From the NCBI GenBank assembly GCA_032164245.1, contig JAVMKO010000003.1:43960890-44024889 (forward strand): DNA of 64,000 nt, in the 5' to 3' direction. The notes under the pieces are model-generated. The model was not told where the DNA came from. It made no database searches and saw nothing but the letters and a program-made list of their open reading frames with translations. This document shows, piece by piece, positions 22,240-34,689 of the stretch; positions within the stretch are counted from its first letter, which is position 1, and every line of letters starts with the position of its first letter. The DNA comes from Sternotherus odoratus (lineage: Eukaryota > Chordata > Testudines > Kinosternidae). Both the position numbers and the translations under genes were made by a program.

Positions 22240-22914
22240 TACACACCAATGGACCTGGCTATCACACCGTTCCATTTTGGGGTGTACGTTTGCATGGTTA
22301 CAAAATATGGTTAAGGACTCTTCTACAGTACAACATAATAATATGTTGTAACTGGGTCTGGGTCAGCCATAGACCCCTGTCACAACTGTATTTATAATGT
22401 AGATTAGACCTAAATTATTAAAGAAACTTCTCAAATTGATTATAGCCAAAGTAATTTGTATTAATTTCACTATACAGTACAATATTACCAAAGCACCTCT
22501 GTTTTGTACGCAATAAAATAAACGATAAAAACCACATTTATTTTATTTCCCTTTTACATTTTAACTTCCTCTTTCTATTGGCACTAGTTTATATGAGCTA
22601 GAATGAGTATTCTGACAAAGGGGAATTTCTTTAATGGTTTTCTTAAAAATATTATTTAAAATATTATTTGGCAGTTTATAAACATTAATAAACTCACTAT
22701 AATGAGTTAATACACCCATTATCCAGAAGTATTTCCAGAATATCATAACAAACTGTGACTACTTAGAACTTCTCTGTTGTCACTGTGCTGGTCATTGTGG
22801 CAACTCAGAACTTCACAGAGATGGCAGTCATACTGTGAAACTCAGCTACTCAGTACTCCAAAAACACTGGCTCTTAACATTTGAACTAAAGGGGAAATTC
22901 CTTTAGTAGTAGTA

Positions 22915-23615
22915 CAGTAAAACCTCCATTTAACGGACTAATTCGGGCGAGGGGGTGTCCGTTAAATCAAAAAGTCCGTTATTTAATAATAATAAAAAAA
23001 AACCCGAGCTGTCAGAGCAGCAGCCCGCCCGCCACAGGGTCGGGGCAGCAGCTCTGCAGCCCGCCCACTGCTGGGAGCCGGGCGGCAGCCGGGAGCCGTC
23101 AGCCAGCCCGCCTGCTGGTGGGACTCAGATGGGAGCAAGCAGGCAGCCTGCCTGCAGGTGGGACCCGGGCGGGACCTGGCAGCCTGCCCGCCCGCTGGCG
23201 GGACTCGGGTGGGACCTGGCAGCCTGCCCGCCCGCTGGCGGGACTCGGGCGGAAGCCGGGAGCCAGCCCGCCCACTGGTGGGACTCGGGTGGGAGCCGGG
23301 AGCCAGCCCGCCCACTGGTGGGACTCGGGCGGGAGCCGGGAGCCAGCCCGCCCGCAGGTGGGACTCGGGCGGGAGCCGGGAGCCAGCCCGCCCACAGGCG
23401 GGACTCGGGCGGGAGCCGGGAGCCAGCCCGCCCGCAGGCGGGACCCGGGCGGGACCCGGGAGCCTGCCCGCCCGCTGCTGTGACCCGGGCGGCAGCCGGG
23501 AGCCGGCACCCAGCCCGTGAGAAACGGATTTGGGATGCAACAGACTTGCTCAGAAATTTTGTCCGTTGCATCCGAAGTCTGTTAAATCGAGGTCCGTTAA
23601 ATCGAGGTTTTACTG
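22915..23615. mobile_element. TA-flanked MITE, CAGTAAAACCTCGATTTAACGG family, with minisatellite
   Basis: The ends CAGTAAAACCTCCATTTAAC and AAATCGAGGTTTTACTG are inverted and flanked by TA. Sub-terminal GTCCGTTAAAT motifs repeat on both sides. The centre is a GC-rich array of 40-bp units (separate entry). A 261-codon + frame and several overlapping frames here are low-complexity translations of the array, not a gene. A relative in inverted orientation lies at 61878-62289. Confidence 0.85.
23081..23517. repeat. 40-bp GC-rich minisatellite inside a MITE
   Basis: About ten units of exactly 40 bp run from 23081, each close to GGACTCGGGCGGGAGCCGGG followed by AGCCAGCCCGCCCGCAGGTG. Unit starts fall at 23121, 23161, 23201 and so on to 23441, with a partial unit after. 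Because 40 is not a multiple of three, the three frames give different repeat peptides. This explains the many overlapping chance frames on both strands. Confidence 0.92.
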
Positions 23616-23619
23616 TAAT

Positions 23620-25965
23620 ATCGGCCTTCTGGCTAAGAAAGCATTATCTGAAAAGTTATTCCTATGATGAAATGAACACTTTGGATTTGTCTAGCAGAGC
23701 AGTAGTACACATACAAACTTGCCTGTCGGCTAAAATATAAAGGGCTAGAGAAAAATACTTGTATAAATTAAAATAGCACCAAAAAGGCAAGGAGAATGGT
23801 ACAGTAACTTTGGTCACTTCTACAGATTTTTATGTAACCATTTAACATCCTTTTCAGTAACAAATAAAGCAAAACAAATACAAAAAAGAATTCATCATGA
23901 TAATATATTATATGATAGACTCGCTCTACAAGGTGGGAAAATATCACCTAAAGAAATACAGTTGGTAAAACATGAACAAAATAAGAAAAAATACACATTT
24001 TACAATGGGTAAAGACATATATTTCTCAGTGTTTTTGAATCTCATATTTTTCTAGTGCTTTTTAACTAAGAACTTATTTTTATAAAAAGAAAGCAAGAGT
24101 GGTATAAGAAAACTGAAGTGAGCTCTAGGCTTATGGGATACCACAAAGTGTTTGGTATGTCACTTCTCTATGTTTCAATCTGTGCAGGAACCTCAAAGGG
24201 TTGGGTACTTCTATTTCAGTTAATAAAATAATCCATAAATTCATTAGATAAATTCATACTTCTATGGAAAGGATTTTCACAAGGAAACACATTTAATGGA
24301 TGGCTTCATTCTATTTTACATGAAATATGGTATTTTGTTAACTTTCTTCCTTTTTCCACAAAGTATTATATCCTGAGTTTCCTATAATTCAAAGGCTCTT
24401 TTTAATGGTCTCTAAATCTCTAATGGTCTTTAATGGTCTCTAAAGTCACATCCTATTATGGTGCGTGTGCACACTTTTACTCACATTATAAGGTGTGTGA
24501 TGTAGAGTACGAGCCCCACACTGGTTTAAAGAACAGGGCCCAGAAGGCCGTGCTCAGTCACATCTCCTGGGCATGCTCACACTGAAGGCTGGGCTCAAAA
24601 GGGTGCAGCTCAGTTCAGTCTGAGTGGACAGAGCCGGTGAGCAGCTCTGTGCTGCAAGGTCCTGCAGAGAAATTGCCAGGGCTCCACGCAGCTGAGACAC
24701 TGACAAAACTCTAAAGGGCCTTCACTAAATGGAGGTTGAGAACAATGGGCTGCAAAGGAAGACCCTCCAGAGCATGATCAGAGAGAACTCCAGGGGAAAT
24801 CCAGAAACAGACAGTTGGCACACATGGAGGAACCAAAAGCCAGGGTAGGAAGTAGCCCAGGGAAGAAGCATAGCACCTGCCCTGGGCCATGTATCTGGAC
24901 TATTATTCACAGAGTCCTGGGCTGGAACCTGGTGGAACAGGGAGGGACCAGGTTTCCCTACTCCCAGGCCACTGACTCTCACCACTGGATGGTACTATCA
25001 GGCTCAGACTTCAACCCCCTAATAAGGTGTAATTATTTAGACTCCAAGCATTTGGGACTTAAGCATGTGCTTAGTATTTTGCTTAAAAGGATGGACTTTA
25101 CTGCTTAAACACTGCTAAACTGAGGCCTGAGGTTAGGGCTTGTGGTATCATGAGTCTTAGGATATTTGGTGTTTTTTCTAAAAAAGCAAGCTCACAAAGA
25201 CTACATGAGAATCTCACGATTCATTTTTTTAAAAGTATGTTTTAGTTCAGATTACAGATATTAGCTAGAAATAGTGATACCCTAAAGGCTCAAAAACCGG
25301 AAGCAAGCTAAAAAAAACCCAAATGGATCTTGTTGTTACAATCTTGTGATTTTTGAATGTTTGGGGTTGGCAATACTAAGGTATAGAGTACAGACACCTC
25401 AGGACCCGAATGGGGGCCTCAGTATTATGATTCCCGCCACAATCCAATTTCACTTCTAAAAACAGGCAATGTCTGACTGGGAAATGGGAACTTAGGAGCC
25501 AGAGGAATAGCTCTCTAATATGTAGAACATTGCAATCAGCTGTAGCAGCAGGAGTCCACTACTAGGAACAGATATAACAAGGTAAACTAAGCAGAAAGCA
25601 GCTCTTTTTTTTATAGAAGAAATGTGCCTCTGAATGAGAGGGTTTTCTAGCTGCTTATTTTTATTTGTGGTTTGTTGTGAAGCTTGTCTTTTTGAGCATG
25701 CACACAAAAGAGCTGAGGACCATTTTGAAGAGAATTCTAGTGGGTGTAGATTCTGACCCCTTTAACAGAACAGTCTGCCCCCACTTCCATATCCACCTCT
25801 TTTCTCCTTCTCCAACAGATCTAATAACCAACTACGGCACCAGTGAGGACAAGGGGCATGACAGTAGTGTCCTGATGTCAATAATTTGACTGTGCTGTAG
25901 TGGTTTAGGCTACCAGGTGTTACTATTCTGCAACTGCTTAACCTGTAATTATCAGGCAATGAAGA
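23620..25965. other. Unassigned; repeat-like block at about 24500-25010
   Basis: The GC-richer block 24500-25010, with GAGTCCTGGGCTGGAACCTG and GGAGGGACCAGGTTTCCCTA, has the look of a chelonian interspersed repeat. I cannot assign it. No exon was recognised. Confidence 0.35.
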
Positions 25966-25969
25966 CTTA

Positions 25970-26265
25970 GGGCTGGTCTTCACTGGCGGGAGGGTGTCGA
26001 CTGAAGATACGCAACTTCAGCTATGGCAATAACGTAGCTGAAGTCGACATATTTTCAGCTGACTTACCTGCCATCCTCATGGCGGCAGCAGTTGGTGTGC
26101 GCTCCCCCGTCGATTCCAGCTTGCACCTTGCGACAAGCTGGAGTTATAGGAGTCAACGGAGGCGCTGTGGGCGATCGATTTCTCGCGTCTTAATGAGACA
26201 TGAGAAATCGATCGCTAAAAGAGTGATCACTACCCGCCGATCCAGCGGGTAGTGAAGACCTACCC
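25970..26265. mobile_element. Palindrome-rich MITE, GGGCTGGTCTTCAC family, copy 1
   Basis: The ends GGGCTGGTCTTCACT and AGTGAAGACCTACCC are inverted. Flanking trinucleotides TTA and ATA suggest a 3-bp target duplication, as in PIF/Harbinger elements. Inside, AACTTCAGCTA...TAGCTGAAGT and GCGATCGATTTCTCGCG...GAGAAATCGATCGC are nested palindromes. No transposase is present. The superfamily is inference. Confidence 0.75.
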
Positions 26266-26577
26266 ATAGTCTAGCCCTTTGAGCAGGGTTAGGGTGTGGT
26301 TCCAAAACCCCTAGGAGGCACGACATCCCCAGAAGTACATGCAGTGAGACAAGAGCAATGGAGAGCAGGTGGCCACGTTTCTATACACATAGTGAGATGA
26401 ATTTATTGTGGGAGACACCAAGAGCAGGTAAATGAGAAGTGTCTCACACAGCATTGCAAGAAATGTGGCAAGTTGAACCATTTTAGCACAGTCTACAAGA
26501 GCAGAGGAATCTCACAGAAAGATTAATTCAGTCTTGTACAAAAGGGGAATGGCTTATCAAACAATGATGATGATATC

Positions 26578-27345
26578 TGTCAGGGTGTTTACTTCCCCCA
26601 CTCTAAACTCTAGGGTAAAGATGTGGGGGCTCCACATGAAAGACAAATCAACCCCAGCTTATTTTACCAGCTTAGGTTAAATCTTTTCCCCCAAAACACA
26701 AACTTCTCCAGTTGGGCTTGGAAATCGCTGCCACCACTAATGTAAGTCCTCAAAACTATGGGGTGGGGCACATTAGAACCCTGATAGTAACCCCCCTTCC
26801 CTCACTTTACCTGGGAGAGATTCGAGGACACAAACCCTCACTAGCTGTGAGTCTAGCCTGACCCAAAACCAGGATCAGTCCAATGCTTATATAAAAAAAG
26901 GTTTAATAGAAGAAAGAGAAAAGCATACAACTTACACAGACTTCATAGATACTCAGTTTCCTAGCATTAACCAGCCCTCCTGTAGCCCCCTCCCTTGGGA
27001 TTTCTCTCCCTGATGGCTTAACAGGTTAAGGACACCATAGATCGATTACAAGTTGATACAATTCACAAATGCACTTACTGCCAGGCTGTCTTAGTAACTT
27101 ATTGAATGATGAGTAGAAATTTAGATGATTCCTTCCCCATAGCCGGAGAATGGAGAGACAGGCAGAGAGAGCCAGCCTCTCTCTCCTGGGAGAGAAAAAA
27201 GATAGACAGAAACCCTGCGAACAAAGTGAAACTAAACCCTTTATCTCCTAGATATTAGCATCTCCGATACGTCATTCCATCTTCTGCTTCAGGTTTAACC
27301 CTTCACAGGTAAAACAGTAACTCAAGGCACTTCATACTTATGACA
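26578..27345 (-). mobile_element. Solo LTR, family A, minus strand
   Basis: Read on the minus strand it starts TGTCATAAGTATGAAG and ends AACACCCTGACA. The exact 5-bp duplication ATATC flanks it (26573-26577 and 27346-27350). It shares U3 text, the ATTAAA signal and the GGTGGCAGC motif with the copies at 1420, 4493 and 16539. Confidence 0.92.
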
Positions 27346-27517
27346 ATATCGTAACTCTTTCCTTGAGTCCAAGAGCATAGCTGTTCAGGCTGTTGGGGCA
27401 GAAAAGCAACAAGGGACAATACCAACATCAATATATAGTCATGGATCTGATCAGGTTGCAGCATCAAAATTTTATAGCTGCAGTGCAAAAAGCAAAAGGA
27501 GGAGTCCCTTTTACTCC

Positions 27518-27605
27518 CTAATACTTAGTCCTGCCTTGAGTACAGGGGAGTGGTCTAGAAATCTTCTTGAGGTCCCTTCTAGTCCTATGTTTCCATGATT
27601 CTATG
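27518..27605 (+). mobile_element. CR1 LINE, extreme 3' end
   Basis: About 90 bp of CR1 3' text survive, including CTTGAGGTCCCTTCTAGTCC and the terminal TTCCATGATTCTATGG. It abuts the Gypsy relic. Confidence 0.7.
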
Positions 27606-29980
27606 GACAGTGGAGATCATTTTAAAAGCATATGAGTGACTTGAAGGAAAGCTATAGCTGGAAGTAGACACCACAGTGGAACCTGTGTGCTTACCATAAA
27701 GGAAAATTACAGTAGCTCTATGTAATCCAGCATGCAAGGAGCTTGAAAGTCTGCATAGCAGAGTAATCATAGCTCCTGTAGAGGCCAGTACAGCCTGAGT
27801 AAGCAGCATGGCGGTGGTAAAGAAGCCATCAGAGAAATTATGCATCTACATAGACCCGAATCCACTGAACTGGGCATTGAAAAGGTCACTGTCCATTGTC
27901 CACAATGGATGACAACTTTCCAGAACTTTCAGAGCCAAAATGTGTAGGGTCTGTGATGTGAGGAACGGGTTTGTTACTAGAGAGTCTAGCATGATGACAA
28001 CCTTTGCAAGACTAATGGTCACTACAGATGGTTGAGAGTGCTGAGGGGCATAGTTCATCATGAAAGATGTTCCAGAGACGACTCATCCAAGTGTTGGAAG
28101 GACTGCCTGAGGTGAAAATTGCAGATGATATCCTTATTGTAGTTGATTCTGTAATGATACAGAAGATGAACAAGACCAGGACAGACAACTACAAGCTTTC
28201 CTACACCAATGCAGGGTCAAGAACATAAAACTCAATCCAGAAAAAATGTAACTCACTAGTGAAAAAATGTACAGTGCTTCATAGGAATGATAGATTTTTC
28301 TGCCCAAGTGCTGTCCATACCTGGCTGCAGTAGTAGAATCCATAAGTCCACTCACAAGGGAGGATGTTGAGTCATACTGGGCAAGTCTCCACAGCAATCA
28401 TTTGACATGCTGAAACAAAGAATAACACATTTCCCTGTCCTGAAGTACTTCCAGCCAGGAGAGCTACTGACACTTGGTGTGATGCATCAGAGAATGAACA
28501 GAGGGTAGTTTGTTTTTTTAAGCTTGTTGCTTACAGCAGCAGAGCCTTGTCAGAGACTGAAAAAGAGCTTCTGGCAGTGGTATTTGGAGTGGAGCAATTC
28601 CATCAGTATACCTATGGACACGCAGTAATACTGCAGTCAAACAACAACTCAAGAAAAAAAACATGGCTAAGTCCCTTCTTAGCACTCCAATGAGATACAA
28701 CTTCAGGACTACCAGGTAGAAGTCAGAAATTGTCCAGGATGACCACTGGACAATTAGCTAATACCTTGAAAAGGACTTGTATACCTTTCCCCCAACACTT
28801 TGATGGTAGGTCACTGAATCCACTAACATGCTGCACTATCTCTATCTAACCATTTCAAGAATAAAGCTGATGAAAATTAAAGATGCTATGCAAAAGGACA
28901 TGCAGCTACTGGCAGCCAAGACAGCAATGCTATCAGGGTGTCCAGAAGACAAAAACCATGTACCGGGTAGGAACAGAACCATATTTTCAAATCAAACATG
29001 AGCTGTGTTTGCAGAATGGAATTACATTTTGAGGACAGAAAGCTGTTCTCTCCACCTGATTACACAAAAATGTCATGCAAAAAAATACATGCCTCACAAA
29101 CGGGCATTAACAGCTGTCTTAGACCAGCTTGAGAGTGTGTCTACTGTCTGGGAATGAATACACAATTCTGTTCCTTCATAGGAGGTGGTGACACCTGCCA
29201 GTCCTGTGATAATTACCAATGGAAAGAGATTTTTACCACATGAACTATTCACCCAACCATTGGAAAAGATGAGAGCAGACTTATTTACCTTAAAGGAAAA
29301 TCAATATTAGATTACTATTCAGATTTTTGGGAGGTCCACACCTTGCTTGATACAAGAAGCAAGTCAGTGATCCCCAAACTGAAAGCCCATTTTGTAGAGT
29401 ATGGCATTCCAGACACTGTATGCACCAATAACGGAACCCAATTTGCGTCACAAGTATTCAAGGAATTTGCACACAAATGGGAGTTTGACCACCACACCTT
29501 CTCTATAGCATACCCACCAAGTAATGGTAATGTGGAATCAGCTGTGAAAACAGCTAAGAGGCTGTTACACAAGGCTGTTTCTTCTAGTTCTAATGCCTTG
29601 CTAGCATTTTTGGCACACAAAAATACCCTCTGAAAGAGGTGCCAAAATAATCCAGCTCAGGTGCTGATGGGCAAAGTACCCAAACCCTGCTACCAATGAG
29701 GAGAGACCTGTTTCAGCCAGAAGGATGGAGACACCAGTGAGACGGCACAGCTAACAATCAGAGAAAGCAGGCAAGGACCTACTGGCCCTGGAGACAGGCA
29801 CTCCTATGAGCATCCAGCCATCAAAGAGACAGTAAGAGTGGACTACAGGAGCTGTGAGGAGTGCAGTGTCACCCACGTCACACAAGGTGGCTACACAAGA
29901 GGGACAAGTGCCCTGAAGGAACAGAAGGCAGTTATGAGCCAATCCCACAAGGAGACAGGAGACTCCACCCAGAGAGATTT
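27606..29980 (+). mobile_element. Degenerate Ty3/Gypsy LTR-retrotransposon pol region
   Basis: Fragments in + order match RT, RNase H and integrase of vertebrate Gypsy elements. CDVRNGF near 27951 is the RT palm. VKIADDILIVVDS near 28110 is the RT active-site box, with ADD retained. ETEKELLAVVFGVEQF near 28557 is RNase H, and the integrase core lies at 29343-29633. Stops and frameshifts break the frame repeatedly, so no protein is made. No 5' LTR was found; a likely 3' LTR follows. This is an old copy and only its breaks are described. Confidence 0.8.
29343..29633 (+). pseudogene. Gypsy integrase core fragment, catalytic residue altered
   Basis: An open stretch of 96 codons covers the second half of a retrotransposon integrase core. 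YGIPDTVCTNNGTQFAS stands where the family has a conserved Asp in the (S/T)DNG box, so that catalytic Asp is Asn here. SNGNVESAVKTAKRL keeps the conserved Glu. The first catalytic Asp lies outside the open stretch. The altered residue and broken flanks argue against activity. Confidence 0.8.
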
Positions 29981-31200
29981 TGTTAGACTCAGAGATAAAT
30001 GACAGAGAGACAGAGATAGGTCACACCATGTGTGATCACATGTTGAGGAGACCAAACTATCTCAAAGACTTTGTAACTTGCTGAGTCTGTGGTAAAGACG
30101 AGACTCCAACTTGGCTATGTGTTAGCAACCTCTGGCAGAAGGGATAGAGGATGGGGACTGGGCTGTAACGTTATTGACATGAGCTGTGACCGTATAGATC
30201 ATTGTTGCAACCAAGGTCCTATAGTTGCACCAAATCTTGTACAAAAGAGGTCAAGTAAGGTGTCTAGAGAAAAATTATTTGCTGGTTATGATTATGCTCT
30301 TTGTATTTGAAGTTATGAATATTGGCTATGTACTTGTATCTCAATGTGTTTGATTCTAAGTAGCCTCAGTGAAGCATTTGGTCAGCTTCTTGAGAAAGGA
30401 TGGCTTCTTCAGTAAAAGTGCCCAATCAAGAAACACTTAACTGACAATGGACTTTGGGAGACGCCAATCCACATCTAAGCTTTCCTAGGAACATTCAAAT
30501 TAACGTATAAACAATGGTGTCGGCCTACAAAAGGCTGAATCATTTATGGACATTTGAATTGCTCAGGTGGCTACAAATTCCATCTTGTTGCTGTGATTTT
30601 TGCACAGAAAACAAAGGGGTTTCTGCCCACAAGAGAGAGAATATAAAAGGCCCTGGAAGCCCTTCCGTTTTGTCTTCAGCTGGCTCGAGATGGCCTCTCC
30701 CCTCCAAAGAGATGCCTGAAAGAAACTGGGACAAGGACTGTAACTATTGGGGTGTGAGTGATTGCTGGACCCAGGCCATAAGCCACAAAGTTGATCTGAA
30801 AAGGATTGGGTCCAGACTAGGAAGGAGTCTAGTCTGTGAAAGAAGCTTCTTGGGATATCTCTAATGGTGAGATTTACCTGTATTCAGTTTCTTACTGTAT
30901 TAGGCTTAGACTTGTGTATTTTGTTTTATTTTGCTTGGTAACTTAATTTGTTCTGTTTGTTATTACTTGGAACCACTTCAATCCTACTTTTTATACTTTT
31001 TTGTTTATTATTGAACTCCAAGTAAGTAATTAATACCTGGGGGAGCAAACAGCTGTGCATATCTCTCTATCAGTGTTATAGAGGGTGGACAATTTATGAG
31101 TTTACCCTGTATAAGCTTTATACAGAGTAAAACAGATTTATTTGAGATTGGGCTCCCAGAAAGACTGAACTGGGAAAGTTCCTGTTAACTTAGAAACACC
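29981..31200 (+). mobile_element. Probable long LTR following the Gypsy pol
   Basis: A possible start, TGTTAGACTCAG, lies right after a purine-rich stretch (GGAGACAGGAGACTCC). A TATA-type box TATAAAAGG lies at 30642. The region around GTGTGAGTGATTGCTGGACC and CTGGGGGAGCAAACAGCTGT is a repeat I recognise as abundant in turtles. The 3' boundary is not seen, and linkage to the pol upstream is inference from order and strand. Confidence 0.55.
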
Positions 31201-31811
31201 GGGGCTAAGTTAATTAGAGTTTCTGTGAACTGCTGGGGGGGGGGGAGGGGGGGTATGGCCCAACCTCTTGGTCTCTGCTATGATGTCTGGGGTATCTAAC
31301 TCAGCAAGATGAGAGTGGAGGGAAGCCTTCTCTGGCAGGGGAGTTTGCTCTCAGTGGTATCCCAGCACATCTAGTGACAGTCTTGAGGGCATTTCTGTGA
31401 CCCAACCTGTATTGCTTGCCACTGTTTCGTTAGCAATCTGGGTCTATATCTTATGATTCATAGAGCCACAACTCATTGCATCACTCTATGCTAACATTTG
31501 TAGGGTGCTGTGGAACAACCTGTCTGCCCTGTCTGGGATTGTGGGAAGAAATTACCTACGACCAGGGAATTCATTTTGTGGAAGGACTCAAACTGGTGTG
31601 CTGTTACATGCTGAAGGTATAGATCCCTGCTCACCCTAACAACCAAGATCAATAGCTGCTGCTTTTTATAGATTCAGTTTTAATTTTTTGGCATGCCTCT
31701 GTAGAAGCTGCTGCCAAAAGAGAGTGATGGGTGTTTCCAAGGCTGCTTTTGGCTCAGGGAAGACAGAGAGACAGCAGTTTGCAGTTACAAACAGACACCC
31801 AGCAGCACAGT

Positions 31812-31862
31812 GGGGGGAGGGAGGAGGGATAGCTCAGTGGTTTGAGCATTGGCCTGCTACAA
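31812..31862 (+). mobile_element. Truncated tortoise Pol III SINE head
   Basis: GGAGGGATAGCTCAGTGGTT then TGAGCATTGGCCTGCTA is the A-box half of the same tRNA-derived SINE seen at 4755-4893. It stops before the B box, so the copy is 3'-truncated or broken. Confidence 0.75.
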
Positions 31863-32267
31863 ATATGTACTTTACTATAGCTGTATATAAAAATAGCAAT
31901 TTCATTTAACTGGTCTATCAATAGCAACCATTCACCCCATTCAATTTTGGGGTACATAAAGATATTGATGCATAGTCACTATTACAGAATCAAGCCTGTG
32001 CAATATCCCTCTTTGGGGATATTAAGATAACTGTCTGCTAGGTGACATAATTCCACTCTTCCTGTTATCTTCATATATGCCTAATGAGTCCATAGTACAT
32101 GGGAGAAAGTTATTACCTGACTCCTTTCATTCAAACAATTGCTATTTGTCTTCTAAATGCAGTATTAGCCTCTTGTGTTGTTTCTAGTATACTGATGTCT
32201 TTCTGCTCTCCCTGTCCCCTGTAGTTTCTGCAAACTAACAACACTTCTATTTAGAAAAAACATCCAT

Positions 32268-32659
32268 GAGGTGAAAGTGGGGGCCGGTCCAGCATACTGG
32301 TAAGAACCGGCCACCATACCAGCCCATACATGGCTGACATGGCAGTGCTTTATGCTTTAACGTCGCTGTCCCCTTTAGCTTCCCCCTAACCCCTGTCATC
32401 AGCAGCCATGACATAGGGTCCGGCAGCCCTGCTGGATGCTACTGGCAGGGCCACTAACAGTGTGGGAGCAAAAGGGGAAGCTGCCCTGAGTTCCGGTGAT
32501 TTAGTAGGGCCTGGTGCTCCTGGCCACTGCAGCAGCAGCAGCTCCAGGAAGGGCTGGCTGGGGGAATCACCAGTCCCGCGCCATGAGCCCACCCCGCACA
32601 TCTGGGCAAGGATGCCGGTGCAGTGCACACTGCTAATCTCTGGCATTTACTTTCATCCC
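32268..32659. mobile_element. Probable TIR element, GAGGTGAAAGT ends
   Basis: The left end GAGGTGAAAGTGGGGGCCGG resembles the reverse complement of the right end, GGGATGAAAGTAAATGCCAG. The GC-rich interior resembles a common turtle repeat containing GCCGGTACC-type text. I found no clear target duplication. Confidence 0.4.
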
Positions 32660-34600
32660 GGATAATTACACATAAATAACAAATTATAATGGAAATTTGG
32701 TATTCAATACCTTTAAGATGAGTGGTCCACAGTTGTGGCCATCACTTTTTTTGGTATGCTGTACAATTTTACTCTTCCAATCAGATGAGGTTTTGCTAGT
32801 TAATCGTTTTATGAAGTATCTGAAATTTTTAGAGAGCACATTAGTGGACTGCATAAATGAGCTTTTCTTTCATTTTTTCCCTTCAGTTTCTGGACATAGA
32901 AACAAATCCATTCTCTCTCTAATTAATTAATGATTGCAATGGCTTATTGCTCATATATATACAAACTTTCTTTCATATTATTGTCTGACTCTTACACAAT
33001 GTATTGCCTGATTTGCTGTGCCCCATGTTGATAACAACACCTTCTCACTCATGCAACATGCTACTGTTTCCTGTCCACATTCTATGGAGTCATTACCCAG
33101 ACTCAAACCACACAAGTTCACTCGAAGTCCATTAGTAAGCATATTCAGCACAAGCACATGCTGTTTCAATTTTTATTTGTAGCTAACAGGAAGATATTAG
33201 TCTCACTATTATATTACATTTCCTGGAAAAAAAATTCACAGTAACATTTCATGTACACTGTAAAAGTAAGTATCTAATAAATCACCTCCAGTTTCTCAGT
33301 CATGTGCTTTCATATCGCATCTCATCACACAAGGGGTCAATTATTAACAATTCCCTTTTTCAAATCAAGGCTATCTGTAAGTGTAAATATATGTATAAAT
33401 TATATTAGTAATGTGGTGATTTCTACAATTTTATAATTTCTCAAAAATCATTCCATTAATATATTCTCATTTGCAATAGCTCACTAACACAAGAAAAGCA
33501 TATTTTGAATTCACTGATCAATTCATTACAGACTGTATTCTTCCAGGTTACACTAACAACATAACTTCAGTCTTCACGGTAGCATTTTATTTTTTACATT
33601 CATATTTCACTTTCCTTTGCATGCACTGAACTCACTGAAAACCCGCAACACAGGAAATTATATCACTTCTACCCAGCTGTGTTACAAATCACTTGTATAA
33701 TACCACATTTATTGTCCATAATTCCATTGAAGCAAACCTTTAAATGTTTATTATGCTGTATTTCCCAATTTCATTACATGGATTACTATTACAGTACTCC
33801 TTCCACATTAAATTTAGCATTGTATTTGCTGTTTCATACTGTGTTTAACTCACTGAATGAAAATGTGCTTTGCTCATGCAATGTATGAAAGTGTGTTAAC
33901 ATTTAGCTTCACTTTCATTTGTGTTGCTCTCTCCGAGTAAATGGCAGTGGAAACTACCAATGAGATGGCTTGTACCTGTTGACAGTCAACCAAGTTATTA
34001 ATGCATTCATATTTCTGACACATCAAGAACATAATGAATTTTATATAGACAGACATGCAAGGGATCCTTAGTGTTACAAAGCAGATATGTAAGAGGCTCA
34101 TGTAAAACAAAGATTTGTAATCAATGTGCTGTGTCTTAATGTAACAACTGACTAAGCTGTTTGCATACATGTGTTTAATTAATGGACCCATTGAACTGTA
34201 CAGCAAAACTAATGTGGCCCTCAATTAGTCAAGTATTGTATGTCAGATATGCACCTCCAAATACATTTCAGTAAATGTTTGGCAGCAGTAAATACACTGA
34301 AATTTTTCAATTTCAGGTTTATATTGATATTTCAAGGATATTTGGACTTACATATGTTGTAGCACATATTTACATGATTGTTTACTTATTGATACAATGT
34401 ACTTTCATGTACTATCACAGTAAGTAGTCCACCTATCTGCTTTCTTGACCACACAGCTCAAATATGCATCAATAACCTACAACAATTGATGAAAAGGTAC
34501 AATTTAAATAAGATTTGATGAATCAATCATGTTACCATACATGTTTAGTGATACTTAAATGTACGTCATCACTTATCGAGCTTCTTGGTTTCAGGCAATG
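32660..34600. other. Unassigned AT-rich stretch
   Basis: This is strongly AT-rich with no recognised exon. It lies downstream, in minus-strand terms, of the integrase relics, so it may be the rest of the same decayed element. I cannot show that. Confidence 0.35.
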
Positions 34601-34689
34601 AAATTAAGAGCTATACAATTTGATTTTTCTCACTTTGGCCTCCAGTCTCTCTGTGTGTTTGCTGGTCATTACAAATTTGAATAGAAAAA

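Noticed and set aside
23081..23517. Regular 40-bp repeats as a CRISPR array
   Set aside because: Units are contiguous without unique spacers and lie in a eukaryotic MITE.
22955..23740. Open frame of 261 codons (+) and overlapping frames up to 185 codons (-)
   Set aside because: They are translations of the 40-bp minisatellite in a MITE. The peptides are low-complexity and every phase is open for the same reason.
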